Assembly (NCBI GenBank): GCA_030998225.1
Contig: JAPYXD010000553.1
Coordinates: forward strand, 1 to 64,000
Reading direction: 5' to 3'
DNA from: Diplolepis rosae
Lineage: Eukaryota; Arthropoda; Insecta; Hymenoptera; Diplolepididae
Length of the DNA stretch: 64,000 nt
Under the pieces are notes generated by a model that did not search any database, had not been told where the DNA came from, and was given only the letters and a program-made list of their open reading frames with translations. Both the position numbers and the translations under genes were made by a program. Positions 42,185-52,313 of this stretch are shown here, one piece after another (position 1 is the stretch's first letter; every line of letters starts with the position of its first letter).

Positions 42185-42415
42185 AAAAGAACGACGAAAA
42201 GTTCATTTGCGCTTCTCGCAACCTGAGCGCTACTGCGCGCTCAGCATAAGCTGTCAAGGGGTCGGTTCAAGGACCTAGGAAATTGTGAAACATTCTAAAA
42301 TCTAAAAATTATATATATAAAACATTCTGAAATCCAAAAATTATATATATAAACATTCCAAAATCTAAATATACCCTTATACTCATAAAGGGGCATATAT
42401 ATACATTAATACAAT

Positions 42416-42419
<4 letters not shown>

Positions 42420-42452
<33 letters not shown>
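42420..42452. repeat. (AT)n microsatellite, insertion site of E4
   Basis: About 16 AT units that end exactly where the E4 LTR starts (TGTGACG at 42453). Confidence 0.9.
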
Positions 42453-42455
<3 letters not shown>

Positions 42456-43998
42456 GACGTGGTATTTTGCCACGCACAAGAATTGTTTTAAAAATCGTTA
42501 TTTTTTTAGAAACCTCGAGCAGAGAATCATGCCAGTGGCTGTCTGTGACAGTCAAAAGTCAGGGGTCGAGCGTAATGTGCTCGGCAGGCTCCTGACTTTG
42601 ACTTACATTTTTGTTCTTTTTCTCTTAAACATAAGTTGAATGACAGGTTACCTGAAGGGAGAGGTTAGACTCCCGGGGAACCTATTCCTAATTGCCAGAC
42701 TCAGTGTTCCAACCATGCACAACACTGCATTTTAATTCTTATTATTTTATTTTCACATTCATACGCGAGTACCACGAGGTGACTTCCCGGTCGATGGCGA
42801 TCAATTTTCACGTCACGGCCGAAGTTTCACTACGAGCGATGGAGGAAATAACCGGACACAGCACCACGAGACCTCAGCACACCAGGAAGAGGATCCTTGG
42901 TGCGTCAGGCGGATGTGAGTCCCGCCTGTTCAAGAACACCATGGAGAGGAGTTCGCCGTCGCGTTGTTGACAGGTTGCCAACAAACTAACCTATGCGACG
43001 AGGTTAGTTCTGGTAATCGCCACGTAGCGGCGCTAAAGATCGGCGTACCGTCGCCATCTGTTGCTCGCGAATATGAACTAAGCGTAAATATCGGTAATGT
43101 CGGTAAGCTTTGTAAGCGCCACCGTCTTCCGGTTTCGCGAGCACGCCAGCGGATCTCGCCATATTTAATCATTCTCTCTGTTCGACGTTCTAAGTAGCAG
43201 GAGCCAGAGCCTAGCTTGCAAACTTTCTGCTCTTAACAAAAAAAAGATCTCCAGGATGGCTGGTCGTGGAGCCTGGCGGGGACGCCGTAGATTGTCAGGT
43301 AGCCTTTGATCTTCTCTTTCATTTTATATTTGAATTCGTATTATATTATTTAACGTTAGCGGTAATTTCGGGTGGTGTGTGACGCACAGACCTCACTACT
43401 AAGATTCCGAGGCGGCAGACTCTGGGTCAGCCTCGTTAATTGAGTAGTAAGTTTAAATTCAGTGTTCGCGAATATCGTAATTGGATCTCGCGAGGTCATT
43501 TATGGGCACGGTGTTTGCGCCCAAGAACTATAAAAATTTCATGGACGAACTTACAAGTGTCCGTGATCGCGGATAGTGACGCTGCTCCTTACCCCGCGCT
43601 CTCCGCGGTATTTTCTGTGGTCCCTGTACCTTCATTTACAAATGTACAGGGTGACCCGCCTGAGTGGGCCGGTCAATTAATAAATTCACAATTTATACTT
43701 AAATATTAACTTTGGTTATTTGTAGGAAATAATCTGGCGCTCAACGAATGCTATTCATAAAATTTAAAGTTAGTTTCCGGTATTGGTTGTTTTGTTCGGG
43801 TTAGGTTGCCCGGGGTCAATAGTTTACCCCGAATTCTGTACAGTTGGTAGTATTAATAAATATGTTAAAATTCTCATAGTAATTCGAGCAATAATTCATG
43901 TTTAATCGGAATATGACCTAATCTAACCTCCTCGAATTTATAACCTAACCTCCTTAAATCCTCATTTTATCTTGAAAAATAAAATTCAGGTTATAAAA
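42453..43998 (+). mobile_element. E4 5' LTR (3' boundary uncertain)
   Basis: Starts TGTGACGTGGTATTTTGCCACG after an AT tract and ends somewhere before the primer site at 43999. The GC content is clearly higher than the surroundings. No CA end is obvious at the primer site, and a second primer-like TGGCGCTCAACG occurs at about 43733, so the true border may be earlier. A partner LTR is not in the window. Confidence 0.55.
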
Positions 43999-44016
43999 TG
44001 GCGCCCAACGTGGGGC
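43999..44016 (+). promoter_or_regulatory. E4 primer-binding site, tRNA-Lys type
   Basis: TGGCGCCCAACGTGGGGC is complementary to the 3' end of tRNA-Lys(CTT), a common gypsy-group primer. Confidence 0.85.
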
Positions 44017-44573
44017 CTGAGTAGCGTCATAGCGTGGCGAATCACGGACACGTTCGAACTCGGAATCTCAGGGTTGGGTCGGCATGATGGAACCCCGCTT
44101 CTAGAAAAATAATTTATTGTAGACGTAACATTGGTAATTAACGATGATTAGAATTTAGAACTGACGTGACATTTGAATGGAATAAATAAAACTAGAAATT
44201 GGAAATTTTTGGTACTTATTAGAAGGTGGTCTTGACCTTCAGGAATTTTTGCTCCAACCAGCATCCGGTAAGGAAGCTGTAGAGTAAATCAGCCATCTTG
44301 AATACTTTGCTGAATAGGAATTTATCTTAGAACAATAGAATTTAAGATAAATGGACCAAAATTCCTGGAACTGGGTCTACTGAGATGAGACGAGATATGG
44401 ACCACAAATAAACTGGGATGGTCCGTAACCTCCAATTATTGTTTAAAAATTTATTAACTTATTTTTTTTTATATAAATTATAAATTCATCTAAGCCAATT
44501 CCGATACAGTGATAGGAGATAGAAGACTTGGATTTAATTTTCGTTAACAATTGTCACGTCAGGCTCTATGGAC

Positions 44574-45296
44574 TCAGGAGTGGTTTTGAAGATTCGCCAG
44601 TCTGGAATCAACTTATTTAATAATAATTATAATTGTGTAGCTGTAGTAATTGGCTGATTAACCATTTTCATGCTTCTTTTATTTGTGTGTAATTTTTGAT
44701 ACATTGTTTAAAAGAACAGGTATTCCATAATACCTGCCTAGTGCTGATGTTATTCAAGTTTTAAACGCCAAACGAATGCGAAGCCACTCATCGCTCAATT
44801 ATCAGGTTAGGCTTTGAAGTTTCGCCTGCCCTGGTTCAAAACAGAAGCGCTATTTAAAGAATCTTGATTCATTAAAAAGAGGTGTCCAACGGATATTAAT
44901 AGATATTTGATTTATTGAAGTTCGATTCCAGTATGGAATCTCGAACAAGGAGTGACATCGCATCCGGTTCGGCTTTATAGAGTTGGCTTGTATGTGACGC
45001 CAACCTGAACTCAATTTTGGCAATCGTGGCTCAAACTTGGCAAGCCTGTAAATGAACCGGAGCAATCCTGACTCAATCCTGGCTCTATACTGGCAAGCCT
45101 AGATTCGCTTGGGGTGAAAACTGGCGCAATCCTGGCGCAACCCTGGCATCACCAAATTCTCCCTTTAGCTAATTGAAGTAAAAGGCCGGTATATATGCAC
45201 TCCGAAGAGCATTATTTCGGGTACGTGATACAATTAGACAGCAATAGATAGGGTTGCTAGTATTCTGGATTGGCTTTGACGATTCGCCACTCCTGA
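44574..45296 (+). promoter_or_regulatory. E4 leader hairpin set (33-nt units)
   Basis: Units at 44574-44606, 44802-44834 and 45264-45296. Each has 10-nt arms and a 13-nt loop of the form (c/t)tttga(a/c)g(a/t)ttcg. The arms differ (tcaggagtgg, tcaggttagg, tctggattgg) with compensating changes opposite. Between them (44900-45150) further 'ctggc'-rich direct repeats occur. No gene in 44017-45415. Confidence 0.65.
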
Positions 45297-45415
45297 ACTG
45301 ACCCACTTCATTTAGCTGACAGGTCTCACGCGTTATAGTTGCAGTGTGTGACTGCGTCTAGAAAATTTTTATTTCTTTTCACAATATAGTATCTGGTTCG
45401 AATAAATTAATTAAA

Positions 45416-46948
45416 ATGACGGACACTAACTTTGAGATTCCCCCGCATTTATTAGAGTATTCAGAGGATGAATTGCGAGATTTCCTTAGTAGAAACGGGC
45501 ACAAGTCAACTGGGGTCCACGATGTCATATTGGACCGTGCCATTCGGGCATTCCGGAGATTTATGGCGGACCCAAACGTAAAATGGGCCCCTGAGGATGA
45601 TTCGGACTCGCGACTACGTAGTAACAGAGGCCATAAACGCGGATCGGACAGAGATAACGAGTCGGTCCGTTCAGACAACATATCGGTCTCGAGTGCGGGT
45701 AGACTTCCGGATCTTGATCCGGAAAACGTCATTAATGAAATCTACCAATCGGAAACGTTTAGCTTGAAGGTGCTTTCGGCTCTTCAGAATACGCCGGCAC
45801 AGTTTCAAACGTTCTTCATGAATCAGTCTCCGGTGAAGAATAACACGTCGATTCCGGAAACTGTAGGTTCCGTTTCCCAGCCTCCGGACGTGGTGACAAA
45901 AGCGGAGTTATTCCACACGGTGGACAACACGCGAGTTGACTTGCTTAATTCGGTAAAACGCGAGACCGAACACATAAAGACCGAATTGTATGACGCGATT
46001 TATAAAATGGGCGAGCTCATAGTATCGAGAATTAACGAGACCGGATTATCCTCGGCCGCTACGAAACAACAGCAGCTGACTTCGGAGCAGCCCATAAGCG
46101 CGCATCGCGATTTATACCGGACATCAGGTAATCCGGACGGCACTGATCAGTCATGCCACCAGCCTTCAAAATTGGCAGTTGAAAGTCCTAAATTCACTTC
46201 CGACCCTCATTTAGATGAAGTAGCTACCCGACCTACCTCAATTGAGGCAAATCGCCTTACTCAAATTAGAAGCGATCTGGGTACAGCTCCACTTCCTCGC
46301 GTCATAGATTATCCCCGGCTAAGCGAGCACTCGTTGGGCCACTCGATGCATCCGAATATAGGAAGCGTGGCACCCTCGGGCAAGATTTTCGCGTCCGGCG
46401 ATATAGAGCCGCCTTCACCGTTCGACGCCACAGTAAGTACGCTCCATACTCGCTACGAGCGAGTTGCTCACTCATCGCCATTAAGGGAGCGTAAAGTGGC
46501 ATGGAACCCTAGTTTTTCGTTTAGCCGGGCCAATATCGAGGCTGGTACGGAAATAGAACGAACACCCCTATCTGGCTCGGGCAGATTCAATCGGACACTC
46601 CACGCAGTAGTCAAAAATTGGGGCATCACTTATTCGGGTGATAGAAGAACAAGCGTTGACAATTTCCTCGCACGTAATGCTTTACCATTTTTGCTAGATG
46701 GCCTGGCCCTGCAGTGGTTCAGACAGAACAAGAGCTCGTGGCCGACCTGGGTACACTTCAGAGTGGCATTCCGTGCCAGGTTTGGCGATATCAGTTATCA
46801 ATAGAGATTAGATGAGCAGGTGGCGGGTAGAGTTCAAGGCGAGGACGAATTGACTGCCGACTACTTGACCTGTCTCCAGGGTCTATATCAGAAATTCGAG
46901 CGCCCAGTGTCCTTGATCGAACATATGGACAGGGCCTACATGAACATG
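45416..46948 (+). pseudogene. E4 gag, interrupted by a stop and by E3
   Basis: ATG 45416 opens 462 residues (MTDTNFEIPPHLLEYSEDEL). A long Ser/Pro-rich and charged front precedes a capsid-like domain (WGITYSGDRRTSVDNFL, LDGLALQWFRQNKSSWPTW, FRARFGD). An in-frame TAG at 46802-46804 is followed by the same frame (RLDEQVAGRVQGEDEL, LYQKFERPVSLIEHM) until the E3 LTR at 46949. Codon use is GC-richer than in E1 and E3. The rest of E4 is not found in the window. Confidence 0.8.
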
Positions 46949-47674
46949 TGTTACATCCCGGTAACATTAAATTTTTATAATTTTAATTATTGCCTCTGCA
47001 TATGAGCAATACGTAATACGCAAGCGTAAATAAGTACTAAATACTCTTTAAATTTAGTCTTATGGTAATTACTACCTGGACCGGGTAACTGTTCTACGGA
47101 GGTAAACTAATGCGCTACCTCACATCGATAAATCGGCTCGACACTTGGTAACAAGTGATAAAGAAGAGCATCGGTCGGTCCATATGGTAATTACCCGCGC
47201 GGTAATTGGTCAGTGAATCATGCCACGCGTCGATAATGTAGTGATGCAGCGTTAGTGACCTAACGAGATGGTAACGGGTTACTGGCGTGGCACCATTAAC
47301 ATTGACTAATTATTACTTTAATTAATAATTAATATACCAACCCTGTTAGTATTTGAGCATACAATTATTACGTATATTGATAAAAATAATTTATCAATTA
47401 ATCATAAACCAGCCACAAATAAGAAAACATGTTATCATAAATATTGATTGATTGATTATAGAAAATCAATCAATCAATCAGTTAATGGCTATAACACATA
47501 AAATACAAGCTACAACTAAGTAGATGCAGGTATTCTTAGTCATACCTGGCTCTACTTGTTGATTAGAAATAATAGGTAAGAGAGAGAATAGAGGGGATAT
47601 AAAAATCCAAATTACAGATCAACATCGACCAATAGTAATAGACCGTGGTGGGGGAGGATCATAGATCTCTGATC

Positions 47675-47755
47675 GAACGTGACTTCCATCACTTTTGCAA
47701 AGAACGTGACTTCCATCACTTTCGCAAAGAACGTGACTTCCATCACTTTTGTGCG
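47675..47755 (+). repeat. Three tandem 27-bp units in the E3 LTR
   Basis: gaacgtgacttccatcactt plus seven bases, three times, almost identical to each other. LTR repeats of this sort often hold enhancer sites; not shown here. Confidence 0.9.
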
Positions 47756-48367
47756 AGTCTACTCCCACTGCAGTCACTATTGGAAGATCAATAGTATATA
47801 TACCCCAGGTTCACCCCTGGTGGTTTGTCATTAAGTTCCGAACAGTTGTACGGTTGTTAGGTCTGGACCGGTAATTCAACGTCGTGAGCAGACCCTTCGA
47901 TAAACGTAAGTCTCATTGGATTTCTATGATCAACTCAACATTCGGTACTTGGTAAATAAAATCCTTGGTCCTTAAGTGGTGCAAGTCCGGAAACCGTAGT
48001 GCTAGATAGTTCCTTTGGATTACGTGTATCGTCGTATTTAGTCGTGTCGGTTAATAGTGATTTAATTCTGAAATCGGGACGAACTAACCTATCTTGTTAA
48101 CAAGTGCATGTTTGATTCATTTCTCGTGTACTCAACAAGATACGTAAGCGGATAATTGATCACATCAGTTGCTGGTGGACTTGCATCCCTTACACCATAC
48201 CTCCTGCAAAATTTATCGTTGTTTTGCTACCTCACGGAGACTCAAACGAAACTCAACTATCCTGCAAGGATTTGTGCGCGTTGACTTGCAATAACAGGAG
48301 TAATAAACGACAATTCTCTCTTTTGCCCTCTAATTTAAGAGGTAGACAAGTAAGTTATATAAATATA

Positions 48368-48506
48368 AATAAGCATCTCAAAACTTATTATATTTATGTG
48401 GAGCGTGAGTTGTATATCTAGGCATCTCAAAACCTAGTATATCAGCGTAAAACGTCCACAATCAACTGCGGAAGTTACATATACAGGCATCTCAAAACCT
48501 GTATAT
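48368..48506 (+). promoter_or_regulatory. E3 LTR hairpin array with constant loop CATCTCAAAA
   Basis: Hairpins 48368-48389 (AATAAG/CTTATT), 48418-48437 (CTAGG/CCTAG) and 48479-48506 (ATATACAGG/CCTGTATAT). The 10-nt loop is identical in all three while each arm pair is different and fully complementary. They lie in the downstream part of the LTR, likely R/U5 and so in the RNA. Confidence 0.85.
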
Positions 48507-48825
48507 TTGGCTCATAACCGCATAAAACTCACAACATCGCCTTCTCATCTTGGGAAGTAGTATAAGTTACCAACTAAGTATCATTTTATGAAAACTCGTG
48601 CAACAATTTATTTATTTATAATAAATTACCTTATATATTCGTAAAATCAGTGTTTTATTATCATTGTGAGCAACTCAGGGCCCATAGACCTGACAAGTGA
48701 CAACGTACCCACAAACAAAAATAAATTATCAGGCCTTACCAACCTGATATAATCAGCTAACCTCCTCCCTTACATCCAAAAATCCAACCTACCCTCGCCT
48801 TTTGCTCGGGACGTAACAGCTGATT

Positions 48826-48845
48826 TGGTGGCAGCGGTGGGATTG
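48826..48845 (+). promoter_or_regulatory. E3 primer-binding site, tRNA-Leu type
   Basis: TGGTGGCAGCGGTGGGATTG is complementary to the 3' end of tRNA-Leu(AAG) including CCA; 7 bases after the LTR. Confidence 0.8.
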
Positions 48846-49270
48846 TCACTTTTGTTATCACAATTGATAATAAATTAAAAATTATTTAATTGAAGCTAAT
48901 AAAATTATAAGTGCAAATATTTCGATTAAAAATTGTACATAAATAAAGCTTCAAATTTTAGAAATTTTCAAAATTACAAAATTATAAGTTTAGTAGAAAT
49001 AATTGGATAACATATTTCTACTTGTCAAAATTCAAATATTTAGGACTAAAAACTTAAAATAAATTATCTTATTTTAAGCGTTGGTATACTTCGTGTGATC
49101 ACAAGCTCTGCCATCGTCAATAACATCATCGAATCACCCCGAATAAACCTTGCGTGTATTCTTTATAGCAAGATTGTGCAAGTGAAGGGTTTAAAAAGTA
49201 TAAGAAAAAGTAAAACATTATTATTTTGATTTAAAATAAATTTAAAGTTCAGAAGTTTTTCTACCTAGAG

Positions 49271-49800
49271 TTTACGCAGGCAATTGTGTCTCAACCATTG
49301 CCTGAATAAACTTATAGTATTAAAACATTGAATATTTAAATTCAAAATATTAAAATTATCTGAATTTCTGAAAGTACTAAAATTACACAAGGTTTTGAGC
49401 TTGAGCCTGGCTTGTTTAATTTCGTACTACTGACATTTCCAAATTGTTAAGTAAGTTTGAATTTAAGTTCAAAGCAAAACAAGAACAGCACACGAGAGTG
49501 TAAGTCCTTTTTAGATTCGTTGAACGGTCACCATCGATGACGATCGACTGGGTAAGGCAAAGTTCGAAGTGCTAGCATTGTAATTGTTTAAAACTTTCAT
49601 TTTAACCTTGTTAACTAACAGAATATTTTTGATTGCAAAGATTGTCCAAGAGTCTGTGCTTGAGTCTAGCTTGTCCAATCTTGCATCTCCAAAATTCTGT
49701 GTCATTAAACAAAAATTTTTTTTTGTTTATTAACAATAAACATTTTCTGTGATTTTAAAGATTAATTAAGGGTTTGTGCTTGAGTCTGGCTTAATTAATT
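49271..49800 (+). promoter_or_regulatory. E3 leader hairpins
   Basis: 41-nt units at 49381-49421, 49640-49680 and 49760-49800 with loops GTTTTGAGCTTGAGCCTGG, AGTCTGTGCTTGAGTCTAG and GGTTTGTGCTTGAGTCTGG. The arms differ and are complementary, the last over all 11 positions. A different, long hairpin is at 49271-49312 (GTTTAcgCAGGCAAT and complement). The remaining leader 48846-50452 and 50801-51176 has no gene. Confidence 0.75.
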
Positions 49801-50452
49801 TTGTATCACCGAAAACGCAAATTGTTAATACACATCATCAAATTATAAATTCAAATATTGCAAAAATTTGCTCAGGAATTCGCGGTCGCGGCTGGCCTGA
49901 CCCGCCTTATATCACTGAAAACATATAATCCAGGGTTAAACGCTGCAGCGACTGCGCGCGCCACAGCAAGAATTTGCAGTGCAGTAATAGCTAGAACAAA
50001 TCATTAACAATAACAGTTCAAAATTAGCATTACCGCATTCATTTAACAATAAACAATTACAGACGAATAAATAATCACATTTAGCAATAAATAAAATTTT
50101 CTAAATTAACAATTAAAAATAAAATTCAAGGATTATAGTATACAATAATAATTGAATTATAATAGTTTTTTTAAAAATATAAATTCAACACTTTGAACAG
50201 ATTCTCATACAAAAACAATAAAAAATCAATTTCAATACCATAACAGCTGATTTGCTAGCAGCAATCAAAATTCATACGGTCAAGGAACCTAGGAAGAAGA
50301 ATTAAAATCTACAGAATAGTTTATCAAAATTTAAAAAAATCAAAATATTCTCAATTTTGCTCACAAAAGGATAAAATTTAGGGACAATTATAAAAAAAAA
50401 ATTATTATCTGGAAATTACAATTAAAAATAAGAATATAGAGATAAAAATTAT

Positions 50453-50800
50453 ATGGCACATAAAAACTCACATATAGTGTTTAAACACGATTCAAACACT
50501 ATAATTTCAGTATATTCCGATTTATTAAAAAACGAAGTAGGCGACTTCCTATACGACCCAAATTTAACAATTAATCTAATCCAGAAGGAGAAATTAGCCT
50601 CTTTTAACAACATCAACCATCTCAAAATTTACATTATACACAACGCCACCCTTACAAAAAGTGGTGTAGTAAAAATCCCCATATTAAAGCAAGAAATCGA
50701 ATTCAACATTATAAATCCAGAAATAGGTACAGGTATATCCAGAGTAATTGGAAAATCATTTCCAACTATTTTCAAAATAGATATTCCGGACAAAGTCTAA
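50453..50800 (+). CDS. E3 pre-gag ORF: protease-fold protein without catalytic Asp
   Basis: 115 residues, intact. YDPNLTINLIQKEKLAS, GVVKIPILKQEIEFNII and SRVIGKSF align by eye with the E3 protease (DTGADINVIK, IGTVNIELMKSNITFHVV, GILGRKYL), but the DTG position reads DPN. So it looks like a retropepsin duplicate that cannot cut. It lies ahead of gag in the leader. Possible roles: dimer partner or inhibitor of the real protease, or an RNA-level function only. An open frame kept without a catalytic site suggests selection, but length alone does not prove it. Confidence 0.5.
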   Translation: MAHKNSHIVFKHDSNTIISVYSDLLKNEVGDFLYDPNLTINLIQKEKLASFNNINHLKIYIIHNATLTKSGVVKIPILKQEIEFNIINPEIGTGISRVIGKSFPTIFKIDIPDKV

Positions 50801-51176
50801 ATATTTCTTAGAAAAATTACAATACGGGAAATAAAAATAGATATAATTATAATAATTAAAAACAATAAACATTTTACATAGGGCAATTTAATTTTGGAAG
50901 GATTAATTACTGGTTTCAAAAACATATTTTGACATTACACTGGCAATTTAATTAATTTATTAAATTTTTAATTAATAATAATTAATTTAATTAATATGAT
51001 TAATTTTTGAAAAGGTCAGTTTTTATTAATAATCGAAATTAAGTATCAGGTAGTAAAATTCAATATAATTTCACACACAAGGAGCATTCGAAACTCCCGT
51101 TTTCTAGAAAAACCATATTATAACGGATTGTATTTAACTTGCCGAATAATAAAAAAAAAAATAATAATAACTCAAA

Positions 51177-52313
51177 ATGCCTCAAGACAAAAATAGTACC
51201 ACTCATGACAAAACGCAGGGTGGAGAGTTCACAGGGAACATCTCATGCACCCTTAGTGACGCAATGGTCACTTCAATGGCAGAATGTTTTGCTATACAGC
51301 AAGGAGTGATGAATATACCCACTTTTAACGGAAAAAATATGCCAGTTAGGGACATTATTCAAGATGTTCTAAGCGGAGAATCCAGTGTACCTGCAAATTG
51401 CGAAAGGCAGTACATAATGGCGGTACTAGCGCGATTAAAGGGTGCTGCAAGAGATAGTACTCACGGAAAAACATTTTCCACAATAAGCGATTTAATACAG
51501 CATCTCAAACAGCGTTTTGCCCCCCACAAAACTTACTCGTGGTATTTGCACGAGATATCTACAATTAGGATGTCTCGCAGCGAAAGTGTAAGCGAGTTTT
51601 ATGACAGAATCACCCTACTTAAATCCGGAGCTCAAGCAGCGTTAGAAGACAAATATCAGAACGCGGAGCAAATGTTACTACCCTTAAATGATTGCGCCTT
51701 AGAAGCTTTCATCCGAGGACTACCCGATGTAATATCAGGAATGGTGGAATCACGGAATCAATCGTCATTGGAATCAGCATTAAAATACGCACTCGAGTAT
51801 GAGGCTCGACATCAATTAAACCCCCATTTTCCTATGAATAATATGGCGGAAAATAGATATTCCACACCCTATACAGGATCAAGGGATAGAAGCCCGAGCC
51901 CTCATGTTAGGTTTGCGTCATCACCGGATAGGAATAGAGCAATGGAACCCAGACAAGGACCAACAGGGATAATAAGGAGACCTACATCACCAATAGTGCC
52001 TAATTACCCAAATAATTACGCACCCCCATTTCAATACCCACCTTATTTACCCTATCAACCTTATCCGTACTATCCAGGTTCGCTCGCATCAAACAACCCT
52101 TACCCTAACCACAATTACCCATATAAGGGAACTAATACACCCCCGAGAGCACAATCACCCGCTCCAGCTAATAAAAATGATTTAAACTTCGACTCCGCTC
52201 GCCGAACAGACGCGGCGACGAGCGTGGAGAAAACAGAGCGTCAGAACAGCGTGAGATTTCTGAAGAAGCAAGAAAAATCTTCTGTACCAAACTCAGTCGA
52301 GAATCCCCAGTAG
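51177..52313 (+). CDS. E3 gag
   Basis: 378 residues from ATG 51177. Capsid-type region ~40-225 (MNIPTFNGKN, LIQHLKQRFAPHKTYSWYL, ESVSEFYDRITLL, ALEAFIRGLPDVI), then a Pro/Tyr-rich tail (PPFQYPPYLPYQPYPYY) and no zinc knuckle, unlike E1. Stop TAG at 52311-52313. Pol is reached by -1 frameshifting at 52181-52187. Confidence 0.88.
   Translation: MPQDKNSTTHDKTQGGEFTGNISCTLSDAMVTSMAECFAIQQGVMNIPTFNGKNMPVRDIIQDVLSGESSVPANCERQYIMAVLARLKGAARDSTHGKTFSTISDLIQHLKQRFAPHKTYSWYLHEISTIRMSRSESVSEFYDRITLLKSGAQAALEDKYQNAEQMLLPLNDCALEAFIRGLPDVISGMVESRNQSSLESALKYALEYEARHQLNPHFPMNNMAENRYSTPYTGSRDRSPSPHVRFASSPDRNRAMEPRQGPTGIIRRPTSPIVPNYPNNYAPPFQYPPYLPYQPYPYYPGSLASNNPYPNHNYPYKGTNTPPRAQSPAPANKNDLNFDSARRTDAATSVEKTERQNSVRFLKKQEKSSVPNSVENPQ
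52181..52229 (+). promoter_or_regulatory. -1 programmed frameshift signal between E3 gag and pol
   Basis: The heptamer T TTA AAC (52181-52187) lies exactly in gag phase (codons GAT TTA AAC), a classic -1 slippery sequence. The -1 frame opens directly before it (TGA at 52178-52180) and runs without stops into protease. Five bases downstream, 52193-52204 (CTCCGCTCGCCG) pairs with 52213-52229 (CGGCGACGAGCGTGGAG) with two small bulges, a GC-rich stem in AT-rich sequence. Confidence 0.85.

Larger units (their letters stand above)
46949..48818 (+). mobile_element. E3 5' LTR
   Basis: 1870 bp, TGTTACATCCC ... ACGTAACA. The same family as the inverted solo LTR at 28027-29854 (1828 bp). Contains three 27-bp units (47675-47755) and three loop-conserved hairpins (48368-48506). 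Confidence 0.9.

Noticed and set aside
42692..43197. ORFs within the E4 LTR
   Set aside because: Both strands are open by chance in GC-richer LTR sequence; no domain.
50236..50262. Second primer-site-like sequence (aacagctgatttgctagcagc)
   Set aside because: Resembles the E3 LTR end and primer site at 48814-48840 but has several mismatches and no LTR before it; probably a local duplication remnant.
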